Below, one piece after another: positions 1 through 7,172 of a stretch of DNA of 12,786 nt. Under the pieces are notes generated by a model. That model made no database searches. It worked only from the letters and a program-made list of their open reading frames with translations, and was not told where the DNA came from. The translations under genes were made by a program, and so were the position numbers. The DNA is from Nitriliruptoraceae bacterium. GTDB taxonomy: Bacteria > Actinomycetota > Nitriliruptoria > Nitriliruptorales > Nitriliruptoraceae. The stretch is from contig SKLC01000066.1 in NCBI GenBank assembly GCA_007123425.1, positions 1 to 12,786 on the forward strand, read 5' to 3'. Numbering within the stretch: the stretch's first letter is position 1; each line of letters starts with the position of its first letter.

Positions 1-1620
1 ACCGCCCCCGTCGTCGGGGTCGGGGTCGGGGCCACGGCGGGTGGCCCGTCGCCCGCGCACCCACAGCAGCAGCATCGCGGCCAGGGCCACGGCGACCAGC
101 GCGCGGGTCGCGGTGCCCACGACGTCGCCGACGCGCAGATACGGGGTCATGCCCTCGACCAGCGGCAGCTGCTGGCGGATCGTGGCGAGCTCGAAGGTCG
201 GGGTGACCTGGTGCATGCCCCCCTGCGGGTCGACGAAGGCCGACGAGCCCGAGATGGCCCCGTGCACCCCGTAGCGGCCCATCTCCACCGCGCGCAGCCG
301 GGTCTGGGTGAGGTGCTGCTCGGGCTGGGCGCTGTCCCCGAACGAGGCGTTGTTGGTGATCACGATCAGCAGCTCGGCCGGGTCGCCCCCGCCATGGACG
401 GCGTCGCGGGTGATGTCGGTGAACAGCGTCTCGAAGCAGATGACCACCCCGGCGCGCACGTCGCCGAGGTCCATGGTCTGGCCCGAGGGGCCGGGCAGGC
501 CGTCGCGCGGCACCTGGTCGAGCGGGGGGAACCAGTCGAACAGGGGCCGGAACGGGATGTACTCGCCGAAGGGCACCAGCCGCTGCTTGACGTAGGCGTC
601 CTCGTGGGGGAAGTCCTCCTCGAACAGCAGCGCGGTGTTGAGCCACTCGGTCTGCGGGTCCGGGCCGTCGAGGTTCGCACCCGCCAGCAGCCGGGGCACG
701 CTGGTGGCCACCTCCTCGACCATGGGCCGCAGGTGGGCGCCGCGCTCGGTGTAGATGCCGCGGTCGATGCTCGACTCGGGCCAGACCACCAGGTCGGGCT
801 CGCCGTCCTCCTCGACGGCGTCGAGGGTGAGGTCGCGCATCGCGGTCGTGATCCGCGTGGGCGGGTCGGGGTCGGGCTCCTCCCAGTGGCGGATGTCGTT
901 GCCCTGGACGGCGAGGATGTCCATCGCCTCACCCGTCTCGGGGGGTGGCTCGATCGTGGCCAGCACGGAGACCAGCAGCGCGGCCACCAGCGCGCCCACG
1001 GCACCCCGCGTCGACCCCAGCGCCGCCTCGTAGCCGTGACGGTCCTCGGCGGCGGCCAGCGCGCGGGCCGTGCGCCGCACCACCTCGAAGGCCAGCGCGG
1101 AGATGAGCACGACCAGCAGCGTGATCGCCCGGCCTCCGCCGATGCGCGCCAGCGGCAGCAGCCAGGAGCCGTCGACGTGGGCGTACTGGATCGCCCCCCA
1201 CTCGAAGCCGTTCATGGGGAAGATCGAGCGCCACGCGTCGATGCCGGTCCAGGCGAGCGCGAAGGCCGGCGCCAGCCACCAGCGGTCGAGGACGCGACCG
1301 CCCAGCAGCGCCACCAGACCCATGAAGCCGGCCTGGACGAGGACGAGCAGCGCCCAGCCCACGTAGCCCGCCGGCAGGATCAGCCATGTCAGCATGGGCC
1401 CGAAGGCCACGACGCCGAACGCCACGCCGAGGCGGCCCGAGCGGGGACGGCGTCCCGCGGCGGACGCCGCGCGCGCCTCCAGCTCGAGCGCGGCCAGCAG
1501 CAACGCCGGAGCGAGGAAGCTCGTGGGCCACCAGCCCACCGGCGGATGGGCCACGAGCAGCAGCAGACCACCCACGGCGGCCAGCAACGGCGCCAGGGCC
1601 GCCTGTGCGGTGCCGTTCAG
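1..1620 (-). CDS. lnt: Apolipoprotein N-acyltransferase (Lnt), 3' end cut by window edge
   Basis: Lnt transfers a fatty acyl chain from phospholipid to the N-terminal cysteine of lipoproteins at the outer face of the cytoplasmic membrane. The reading frame is open from about 1686 to position 1, so the C-terminus is cut. The N-terminal half is hydrophobic with several membrane segments. A nitrilase-like domain follows, carrying the catalytic triad: Glu282 in WPESS, Lys345 in YVKQRLVPFGEY and Cys395 in VICFE (numbered from 1620), close to E267/K335/C387 of the E. coli enzyme. ITNNASFGDS and AISGSSAFVDP are further family motifs. A last membrane helix (LVAVALAAMLLLWV) and an acidic DPDPD tail follow. 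The start is unsettled: CTG at 1620 overlaps the DUF4193 stop by 4 bp, like other junctions here; TTG 1587, GTG 1575 and GTG 1686 are alternatives, none with a good ribosome-binding site. It is probably translated by coupling to the upstream gene. Confidence 0.93.
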   Translation of the reverse strand, partial: MNGTAQAALAPLLAAVGGLLLLVAHPPVGWWPTSFLAPALLLAALELEARAASAAGRRPRSGRLGVAFGVVAFGPMLTWLILPAGYVGWALLVLVQAGFMGLVALLGGRVLDRWWLAPAFALAWTGIDAWRSIFPMNGFEWGAIQYAHVDGSWLLPLARIGGGRAITLLVVLISALAFEVVRRTARALAAAEDRHGYEAALGSTRGAVGALVAALLVSVLATIEPPPETGEAMDILAVQGNDIRHWEEPDPDPPTRITTAMRDLTLDAVEEDGEPDLVVWPESSIDRGIYTERGAHLRPMVEEVATSVPRLLAGANLDGPDPQTEWLNTALLFEEDFPHEDAYVKQRLVPFGEYIPFRPLFDWFPPLDQVPRDGLPGPSGQTMDLGDVRAGVVICFETLFTDITRDAVHGGGDPAELLIVITNNASFGDSAQPEQHLTQTRLRAVEMGRYGVHGAISGSSAFVDPQGGMHQVTPTFELATIRQQLPLVEGMTPYLRVGDVVGTATRALVAVALAAMLLLWVRGRRATRRGPDPDPDDGGG

Positions 1621-2051
1621 GCGCAGTCGCGGCAGAAGAGTCGCTCCGGGTCGGCGAGCTGGGTATCGCGCTTGGCCATGAAGCACGCCCGGCAGACGAA
1701 CTCCCCGTCCCGCAGGCCCTCGATCTCGTGGTCGTCGTCCTCGCCTGCGACCGCGGCGACGATGCCCTCGTCGTCCTCGTCGTCGAAGGAGGCATCGGCG
1801 GGCTGGGCCACCTGCTCGTCCGTGGCGGCCTGCTCGCCCTCGACGTCGAGGGGGTCCCCGGTCAGCTCGGAGGGCTCCTCGTCATCGAGGCCCGGCTCGC
1901 CGCCGAGGTCGTCGTCCTCCTCCTCGGCGAACGCCTCGTCGAGGGAGGTCTCCTCGAGGTCCTCGGACAGCGACGTCGCCTCGGCGCCCTCGCCCTCGAG
2001 GTCGCTCGTGGACTCCTCCACGTCGGTGCTCGTCTTCCGTGCTGCCGCCAC
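1617..2051 (-). CDS. DUF4193 family acidic zinc-ribbon protein
   Basis: This 144-aa protein matches the actinobacterial DUF4193 family by its C-terminal end, GEFVCRACFMAKRDTQLADP followed by CRDCA, which provides a CxxC...CxxC zinc-binding set (Cys120, 123, 140, 143). The first ~115 residues are very rich in Asp and Glu and low in complexity. The N-terminus AAARKTSTDVEES resembles the basic start of family members, but the acidic linker looks longer than in the usual ~100-aa proteins. The start is GTG 2051, with AGGAG nine bases upstream; the longer open frame to 2477 has no coding character. No biochemical role is established for the family; a nucleic-acid or RNA-polymerase contact is only a guess from the zinc ribbon. 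It overlaps the proposed lnt start and is likely in the same transcript. Confidence 0.85.
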   Translation of the reverse strand: MAAARKTSTDVEESTSDLEGEGAEATSLSEDLEETSLDEAFAEEEDDDLGGEPGLDDEEPSELTGDPLDVEGEQAATDEQVAQPADASFDDEDDEGIVAAVAGEDDDHEIEGLRDGEFVCRACFMAKRDTQLADPERLFCRDCA

Positions 2052-2194
2052 GTCGGTCTGCTCCTGGTGCCGCGGAGCCCGGTCCGGACGAGCCCCGTGG
2101 AGGCGCGGTTGGTACCAGAGCAGGGCTGTGCGCGCAAGCACGTCGCGCCCGTGACGAGGGCTCGGACACGGCACCGGTGGGCGGTGGAACGCTC

Positions 2195-2226
2195 CGGGGG
2201 GCTCCGCGTCGAGACGGAGCCCCCCG
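2195..2226. terminator. Perfect 12-bp GC hairpin, terminator-like or leader structure
   Basis: Positions 2195-2206 are exactly complementary to 2215-2226 around an 8-nt loop, with a six-G/six-C core. Neither strand has a U tract after the stem, so a classical intrinsic terminator is not supported. It lies about 330 bp past the amidohydrolase stop and about 145 bp before the DUF4193 start, so it may act as a U-less terminator or sit in the DUF4193 leader. Confidence 0.5.
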
Positions 2227-2258
2227 TGCGACCAGCGTGGTGTCCTCGCCGTTGGGGC

Positions 2259-2289
2259 CGTGGCGGTCCGGCACGGCAGGGCCGCCACG
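2259..2289. repeat. 8-bp inverted repeat (hairpin) in the long intergenic region
   Basis: CGTGGCGG at 2259-2266 pairs with CCGCCACG at 2282-2289 around a 15-nt loop. It lies 32 bp from the stronger hairpin at 2195-2226. It could be part of a structured leader RNA or a late terminator for the amidohydrolase; the sequence does not decide. Confidence 0.35.
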
Positions 2290-2555
2290 TTGTCTACTGA
2301 GCGAGTGCACCACGAACGACGCGTGCGGCCGCGGGGACAAGCTCTCGGTCCCTCGGCTCCCCGAGTCGGACCGGCCGCCCCTTGCCCCGCTCCCTCACGG
2401 TCGAACCGACCGGGACGCAACCAGCGTCGAGCGGATGCGTCAAGTGACACGGCGGCCACGTGCGAAAGGTCACACACGTCGCGCGCTGTACTGCACGCGT
2501 CGCCGACGCGCGCGAGCGGGAGGCCGGGAGCAGCCGACCACCGCAGCCGGCTCGA

Positions 2556-4175
2556 TCAGCCCGAGACGCCCATGGGCAGCGGCGCCTGGCCGTGGGCGAC
2601 CCGGCCGTGGGACAGCGTGAGCACGCACCGCGCGCCACGGGGGTCGTCGGCGGCGTAGGGGTCGCCCTCGAACGCGGCGAGGTCGGCCCGCTGCCCGGCG
2701 CGCACCACGCCCACGTAGCGCTCCTGACGGGCCGCCGAGCGGCCGCCGAGCGTCTGCATCGACACCGCCTCGAGCCGGCTGACCGCGTGCTCGGGATGGT
2801 GGCGGTGCTCCGCGGCGTGGACGGCCCCCCACGGATCCATCGGCGTGACGTTGGCGTCCGAGCTGAAGGCCACGCCCACCCCCCGATCGGCGAAGGCCCG
2901 GAAGGGGTTCGTCCGGCGGGCACGCTCGGCCCCCAGCCGGGCCTCGTACATGCCACCCGGACCGCCCCACAGCGCCTCGAAGGCCGGCTGCACCGACATG
3001 ATCACGCCCAGCCCCGGCAGCGCGTCCAGGACCTCGCCGGGCACGAGCTCGGCGTGCTCGATGCGGTGGCGCAGGCGCCGCAGCACGTCCCGGCCGCCGT
3101 CGGGCAGGCGTCGGGCGGCGTCGCGCAGGCACCGCACGAACTGCTCGACCGCGGCATCGCCGATCGCGTGCACGCCCACCTGCAGGCCGGCCCGGCTGGC
3201 CTCCTCCAGCCAGTCGCTCAACGTGTCGTCGTCATGCTCGAGGTGCCCGGAGGTCTCGGGGTGGTCGTGGTAGGGCGCGCACAGCGCGGCCGTGCGCGAG
3301 CCCAGCGAGCCGTCGAGGAAGAGGTCGCCGCCCACCTGGCGCAGCCCGTAGGACAGCGGCACCTCGAGGTCGAGGCCGCCCCAGTAGGGCACCACCTCGA
3401 TCGGCCACTGCCCCGTGACCCAGGCGTCGAAGTCGGCCAGGCCCATGATGTCGGGGCCGCCCATCTCGTGGACCGAGGCGATGCCCAGGGAGGCGGCCAG
3501 CCGCACGGCGTGGCGGCGCGCGACGGCGAGCTCCTGCTCGTCCATCGCGCCCACCGCCCAGCGGCGCACGATGTGGTTGGCCTCGCGCTTGAGCAGCCCG
3601 ACGATGTGGCCATCCGCGTCGCGCTCGACGCCCTGGGCGCGCGACAGCGGCGCCGAGGCCAGGGTGCGCGCGTCGACCAGGCTGGCGTGGCCGTCGATCC
3701 GGGAGAGGTACACGGCGCGCCCCGCGGCCACGCGCGCGAGGTCCTCGGGCGTGGGCAGCTCGTCGGGGAAGCGGTGCGGGTCGAAGCCCTGCCCCCAGAT
3801 CACCCTCCCGGTGTGCTGGTCGGCGAAGGTGCGGACCGCGCGCAACAGCTCCTCGCCGCTGGTGACCGGGCTGAGATCGAGCCCGGTCTCCGAGAGCCCG
3901 GTGGGCGTGAGATGGACGTGGGCGTCCACGAACGCCGGGCCCAGCACACAGCCCTCGAGGTCCACGTGGTCCCGGTGCTCGGGAGCGAGGTCGGGGTCGT
4001 CGCCCACCCACACCACCCGGCTGCCGCGCACCAGCACCGCACGGGCGTCGGTCCGGGCGTGGCCCAGCGTCACCACCCGGTCCGCGACCAGCAGCGTGCC
4101 CCGCGGCGGTGCCTCGGCCCCGCCCTCGCCCTCCGGGGCCACCGGCTGCCCCTGCCTGCCTCCCGGCGCCGTCAC
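2556..4175 (-). CDS. YtcJ-like metal-dependent amidohydrolase (amidohydrolase_3 family)
   Basis: A 539-aa TIM-barrel amidohydrolase of the YtcJ/NfdA type; such enzymes hydrolyse amide or related C-N bonds and the substrate cannot be told from sequence. Visible motifs: the HxH metal motif in VDAHVHL (His86, His88), DGSLGSRTAAL at 288-298, VGVHAIGDAAV with His336, RIEHAELV with His374, and the late metal Asp440 in FSSDAN. The C-terminal RAGQRADLAAFEGDP is the usual return to the small beta domain. In many relatives the DGSLGSRTA motif is preceded by a conserved Lys four residues before the Asp; here Asp284 stands there. The start is GTG 4175 with AGGGAG seven bases upstream. It stands alone, with its own -10-like box at 4218-4213. 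No signal peptide is seen, so it is probably cytoplasmic. Confidence 0.93.
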   Translation of the reverse strand: MTAPGGRQGQPVAPEGEGGAEAPPRGTLLVADRVVTLGHARTDARAVLVRGSRVVWVGDDPDLAPEHRDHVDLEGCVLGPAFVDAHVHLTPTGLSETGLDLSPVTSGEELLRAVRTFADQHTGRVIWGQGFDPHRFPDELPTPEDLARVAAGRAVYLSRIDGHASLVDARTLASAPLSRAQGVERDADGHIVGLLKREANHIVRRWAVGAMDEQELAVARRHAVRLAASLGIASVHEMGGPDIMGLADFDAWVTGQWPIEVVPYWGGLDLEVPLSYGLRQVGGDLFLDGSLGSRTAALCAPYHDHPETSGHLEHDDDTLSDWLEEASRAGLQVGVHAIGDAAVEQFVRCLRDAARRLPDGGRDVLRRLRHRIEHAELVPGEVLDALPGLGVIMSVQPAFEALWGGPGGMYEARLGAERARRTNPFRAFADRGVGVAFSSDANVTPMDPWGAVHAAEHRHHPEHAVSRLEAVSMQTLGGRSAARQERYVGVVRAGQRADLAAFEGDPYAADDPRGARCVLTLSHGRVAHGQAPLPMGVSG

Positions 4176-4212
4176 CCGCGCGCTCCCTGGTCGCCTTCTG
4201 GGTGTGTCCGTG

Positions 4213-4218
4213 ATGCTA
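4213..4218 (-). promoter_or_regulatory. -10-like box (TAGCAT) before the amidohydrolase
   Basis: The minus strand reads TAGCAT about 38 bases before the GTG start at 4175, in the 99-bp gap after the small membrane gene. It fits the TANNNT pattern common in actinobacterial housekeeping promoters. No good -35 element is visible. Confidence 0.4.
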
Positions 4219-4274
4219 CGAGGTCGACCGGGGCCGACTCCACTCCAGCGCTCGTCCCCGATCCCGGGCGGCGC

Positions 4275-4610
4275 TCATCCGGCCGCGACCCCGCCGGCCA
4301 TCGCCATCAGCAGCCCCGCGAGCAGCAGCATGCCGACGCCCAGCACCGGTCGGCGCCGCGCCACCGGCCGGTCGCGGTAGTCGTCGATCATCGCCAGCAC
4401 CAGCGCATGGATCCCGGCGACGGCCAGGGCCAGGGCCCCCACGCTCAGCAGCGCCAGCATGCCGACCTGGCCCGGGAGCCCCGCGAGGGCGGCGGCCACG
4501 ACGGCCGCGACGGCCACGAGCCCGCCCACGGCCAGCAGCCGCCGGGACTGGCGCAGCCGCCGACGGTCGTGCTCGGTGATCGCGCGCCCGCGTCCGGGCC
4601 GCTCGCTCAT
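4275..4610 (-). CDS. Small membrane protein of unknown function
   Basis: I do not recognise this 111-aa protein. A basic, cytoplasmic-looking N-terminus (residues 1-24, EHDRRRLRQSRR) is followed by three likely membrane helices at about 25-44, 50-73 and 89-109, with a charged loop DDYRDRPVARRRP between the second and third. It ends at residue 111 directly after the last helix. The start is ATG 4610, which overlaps the stop codon of the acetyltransferase gene as ATGA; the longer open frame to 4757 is only the other frame of that gene. Translation is therefore probably coupled to the acetyltransferase, and it is the last gene of the peptidase operon. Confidence 0.75.
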   Translation of the reverse strand: MSERPGRGRAITEHDRRRLRQSRRLLAVGGLVAVAAVVAAALAGLPGQVGMLALLSVGALALAVAGIHALVLAMIDDYRDRPVARRRPVLGVGMLLLAGLLMAMAGGVAAG

Positions 4611-5038
4611 CGAACCGGGTCGCGGGCCCCCTCGGGGGTCAGCGACATCAGCACGCGGCGCGGCTGGTAGCCCAGGGACTCCAGGAAGGACTGCCCGGCC
4701 TCGTTGCGGGCGTGCACCGAGATCTCGACCACGGGCACGCGCGTGTTCGACGCCCACTGCTGGATCGTCGTCAGCAGGGCCTCCCCGACGCCGCGGCGCC
4801 GCGCGTCCGCCCGGGTGAAGACCGGGCCGATCGTGCAGCCCGAGGGGCGCATCGTGCCGGCGGCGTAGCCCAGCTGGTTCCCCTCGGCGTCGACCGCGAC
4901 CCAGAAGATGCCGCCCTGGGGCATGGGCGCGTCGGTGGGGCTGCCGAAGTCGATGGTCTGCTCGTCGCGGTACTCCTGCGCGAGGCCCCGGATCTCCTCG
5001 ATCCGGGCCCGGCGCACCTCCACGTCCCGCTCGCTCAT
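4607..5038 (-). CDS. GNAT family N-acetyltransferase
   Basis: A 143-aa single-domain GNAT enzyme, which would transfer an acetyl group from acetyl-CoA to an amine whose identity is unknown. The acetyl-CoA pyrophosphate loop is clear: RADARRRGVGEALL, with the R/Q-x-x-G-x-G core at residues 80-85. The downstream part VEISVHARNEAGQSFLESLG is the usual motif B with the Asn-containing helix and the FLESLGY end. IFWVAVDAEGNQLGYAAG at 45-61 forms the central beta strands. The start ATG 5038 overlaps the peptidase stop (ATGA), with GAGGTGG upstream. The 4-bp overlaps on both sides place it as the middle gene of a tight three-gene unit. Confidence 0.88.
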   Translation of the reverse strand: MSERDVEVRRARIEEIRGLAQEYRDEQTIDFGSPTDAPMPQGGIFWVAVDAEGNQLGYAAGTMRPSGCTIGPVFTRADARRRGVGEALLTTIQQWASNTRVPVVEISVHARNEAGQSFLESLGYQPRRVLMSLTPEGARDPVR

Positions 5039-6126
5039 CCGCACACCACCACCTCGCGGGGACGGTGGTTGCAGCGCTCGACCCCGCTGTCGGTCACGAC
5101 CACGATGTCCTCGATCCGCGAGCCGTAGCGCCCCGGCACGTAGATGCCGGGCTCGACCGAGAACGCCATGCCCGGCTCCAGCGGCCGGGTGTTGCCGGCC
5201 ACGATCCACGGCTCCTCATGCTCCTCGATGCCGATGCCGTGGCCCGTGCGGTGGATGAACCGCTCGCCGTAGCCGGCCTGCTCGATGACGTCGCGTGCGG
5301 CGGCGTCGATCGCCTCGGCGGGCACACCGGGCGCGACGGCGTCCACCGCGGCCTGCTGCGCCTCCTCGAGCACCGCGTGCAGCTGCGCGTAGCCCTCCGG
5401 GACGTGCCCGACCACGTAGTCGCGGGTCATGTCCGAGCAGTAGCCCTCCCGGGTGCCGCCGATGTCGATCACCACGGCGTCACCCGGCTCGAGCCGCCGG
5501 TCGCCCGCCTCGTGGTGCGGGCTCGCCCCGTTCGGGCCCGAGCCCACGATCACGAAGTTGGTGACGTCGTGCTCCTCGCGGATCAGCCGGTCGAGCTCGG
5601 TCGCGACCTCGCGCTCGGTCCGCCCGGGCCGCAGCAGGTCCGGCACTTGGGCGTGCACCCGGTCGATGGCCGCGCCGGCGGCGTGCAGCGCGGCGATCTC
5701 GTCGGGCTCCTTGCGCAGGCGCAGCTCGCCGAGGACCGTGGAGCCGGGCACCCACCGGGCGTCGGGCAGGGCCGACTGCAGCGCCAGGGTGAACATCGTC
5801 CACAGGCGGTCCTGGACGGCCAGCGTGCCCGCGGTCGCGCCGGCTGCCCGCAGCCGGTCGACGACCAGCGCCACGGGGTCGTCGGTCTCGTCCCAGGCCA
5901 GCAGGTCGACGTGCGCCGCGGCGTGCTCGGCCATCGGCGCCTCGAGCCGCGGCAGCACCAGCGACGGGCGCCCCTGGGTCGGCAGGACCAGGAGCGTGAG
6001 CCGCTCCAGCGGGGGCGCCTCGTGGCCCACGAGGTAGCGCAGGTCGGCGCCGGGACCGACCAACAGGGCGTGCACGCCGGCCTCGGCCATGATCGCGCGG
6101 GCGCGCTCGAGTCGCGGGCTGCTCAC
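5035..6126 (-). CDS. pepE: M24 family metallopeptidase, Xaa-Pro aminopeptidase/dipeptidase type
   Basis: A 363-aa pita-bread metallopeptidase, expected to cleave bonds involving proline in small peptides in the cytoplasm. Residues 1-130 form the creatinase-type N-terminal domain and the rest the M24 catalytic domain. All five dinuclear metal ligands are present: Asp221 (VIDIGG), Asp232 (CSDMTR), His296 (HRTGHGIG), Glu325 (FSVEPGIY) and Glu339 (SRIED). His204/His205 sit where the family has its conserved substrate-side His. The length is close to mycobacterial PepE (about 375 aa), which also lies near helY. The start is GTG 6126 with GGAGGTG eight bases upstream; the longer open frame to 6195 lacks this support. 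It heads a unit with the acetyltransferase and the small membrane protein. Aminopeptidase P and prolidase cannot be told apart here. Confidence 0.93.
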   Translation of the reverse strand: MSSPRLERARAIMAEAGVHALLVGPGADLRYLVGHEAPPLERLTLLVLPTQGRPSLVLPRLEAPMAEHAAAHVDLLAWDETDDPVALVVDRLRAAGATAGTLAVQDRLWTMFTLALQSALPDARWVPGSTVLGELRLRKEPDEIAALHAAGAAIDRVHAQVPDLLRPGRTEREVATELDRLIREEHDVTNFVIVGSGPNGASPHHEAGDRRLEPGDAVVIDIGGTREGYCSDMTRDYVVGHVPEGYAQLHAVLEEAQQAAVDAVAPGVPAEAIDAAARDVIEQAGYGERFIHRTGHGIGIEEHEEPWIVAGNTRPLEPGMAFSVEPGIYVPGRYGSRIEDIVVVTDSGVERCNHRPREVVVCG

Positions 6127-6164
6127 GCTGCTGCCACCTCCGCCTCGTCGATGCGTCGGCGGGC

Positions 6165-6170
6165 ATCCTA
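6165..6170 (-). promoter_or_regulatory. -10-like box (TAGGAT) before the peptidase operon
   Basis: The minus strand carries TAGGAT about 39 bases upstream of the GTG start at 6126, in the 88-bp gap after the kinase gene. GCGGCA lies 17 bases further upstream as a poor -35. Position and sequence suit the promoter of the three-gene peptidase unit. Confidence 0.45.
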
Positions 6171-6214
6171 CGTGGCATGTCGAGCGATGCCGCACGGCCT
6201 GCTGGGCGCGGGTC

Positions 6215-7138
6215 CTAGATCTTGATCTGCAGCGGGGTGGGCAGCAGATCGATCGTCGCCGGCGTGGTGCCCAGCACCTCGCCGTCGGCCTCGAGCAGGA
6301 GCGGTCGCTCGGCGTCGATCGTGACCGTGGTGGACTGCCACTCGCGGACGTCCTCGCGCAGGAGGTGGTCGCCCACCCGCAGGTCCGGCAGGGCGCGCAG
6401 CACGTCGATCGGCCGACCGCGCCAGACCTGCACGTTGAAGCGCCCGTCGTCGGCCAGCGCCCTCGGGGCGACCCGCAGCCCGCCGCCGAAGAACTGCCCG
6501 TTGGCCACGATCACGTTGGACAGCGGCTCGCTGACCTCGGTGTGGTCGATCCGGACGGTCGTGGGCACCAGGCGGAAGCGCGCGACCGCGGCGACCGTGG
6601 CGAGCACGTAGCGGCTGCCGCCCACGCGCCGGGGCAACCGGTTGGCCAGGTCGGTCACCAGCCCGCCGTAGCCGGCCTCGGCGATGTTGTGGAACAGGGC
6701 CGTGCGGGGCTCGCCGTCGCGACCGGTGCAGCGCACCCGACCGAGGTCGAGGCCCATCGTCGCCTCGCCGTCGAGGTGGCGTGCGATGACCTTGGGCGGA
6801 CGGTCGAGCCCGTAGGTGCGCGACAGGTCCGAGCCCGACCCGCCCGAGACGACCCCCAGCACGAGGTCCTCGCCGCGGGGCTCGCCGGTCTCCGGGTCCA
6901 CGAGGCCGTTGACGATCTCGTGCAGCGTGCCGTCACCGCCCACGCCCACGACGAACCGGCGTCCCGACTCGGCGGCCTCGCGCGCCAGCGCCGTGGCGTG
7001 CCGTGGCGCCTGGGTCACCACGACCTCGGGGGCCATCCCCCGCGCCCGCAGGGCCGCGAGCAGCGGCGAGAGCACGGCGTTGCGTCCCCGGCCGGCGGCG
7101 GGGTTGGCGATGAGCAGCGGCGGGCCGAGCTCGCTCAC
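6215..7138 (-). CDS. Diacylglycerol kinase catalytic-domain lipid kinase (DagK/YegS family)
   Basis: A 307-aa lipid kinase-fold enzyme, likely phosphorylating diacylglycerol or a related lipid at the membrane face with ATP. The nucleotide-binding signature VGGDGTLHEIVNGL is at 66-79 with Gly67-Gly68-Asp69-Gly70. The second glycine-rich loop is GGSGSDLSRTYG at 99-110, where Ser replaces the Asn of the common GTGND form. The C-terminal beta sandwich is visible in NVIVANGQFFGGGLRVAP and in LEADGEVLGTTPATIDLLP. The length is normal for bacterial members. The start is GTG 7138 with AAGG seven bases upstream. It begins 34 bp after the helY stop and probably shares its transcript. Substrate specificity (diacylglycerol, sphingoid base or other) is not readable. 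Confidence 0.9.
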   Translation of the reverse strand: MSELGPPLLIANPAAGRGRNAVLSPLLAALRARGMAPEVVVTQAPRHATALAREAAESGRRFVVGVGGDGTLHEIVNGLVDPETGEPRGEDLVLGVVSGGSGSDLSRTYGLDRPPKVIARHLDGEATMGLDLGRVRCTGRDGEPRTALFHNIAEAGYGGLVTDLANRLPRRVGGSRYVLATVAAVARFRLVPTTVRIDHTEVSEPLSNVIVANGQFFGGGLRVAPRALADDGRFNVQVWRGRPIDVLRALPDLRVGDHLLREDVREWQSTTVTIDAERPLLLEADGEVLGTTPATIDLLPTPLQIKI

Positions 7139-7172
7139 GGCGGGACCTTGGTGTCGAGGACGAAGCGGGAGA

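Larger units (their letters stand above)
2052..2555. other. 504-bp intergenic region with two GC hairpins, no convincing gene
   Basis: This is the longest gap in the window. Open frames crossing it on both strands read as low-quality Arg/Pro/Ala-rich text without family motifs, so I call no gene. It holds two inverted repeats (2195-2226 and 2259-2289). It must contain the end of the amidohydrolase transcript and the promoter of the DUF4193-lnt unit. I find no clear minus-strand TANNNT box at the distance seen for the other genes. Weak possibilities are TAGACA at 2296-2291 and the pair TTGCGC/TACCAA with a 17-nt spacer around 2135-2110. Confidence 0.6.

Noticed and set aside
14..31. Tandem GGGGTC repeat at the left edge
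   Set aside because: It encodes the DPDPD tail of Lnt in frame, and only three units are present. I see no regulatory meaning.
2396..2412. Minus-strand GGTTCGACC resembling a tRNA T-loop
   Set aside because: It is the loop side of a small palindrome (CGGTCG/CGACCG). No acceptor stem, D-arm or anticodon arm can be built around it.
2415..2443. TTGACG on the minus strand as a -35 for DUF4193-lnt
   Set aside because: Seventeen bases downstream there is TTGCGT, not a TANNNT box, and the leader would be about 360 nt. Too weak to annotate as a promoter.
2052..2477. N-terminal extension of DUF4193 up to 2477
   Set aside because: GTG 2051 has a well-spaced AGGAG and gives the family's N-terminus. 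The extension crosses the hairpins and has no coding character.
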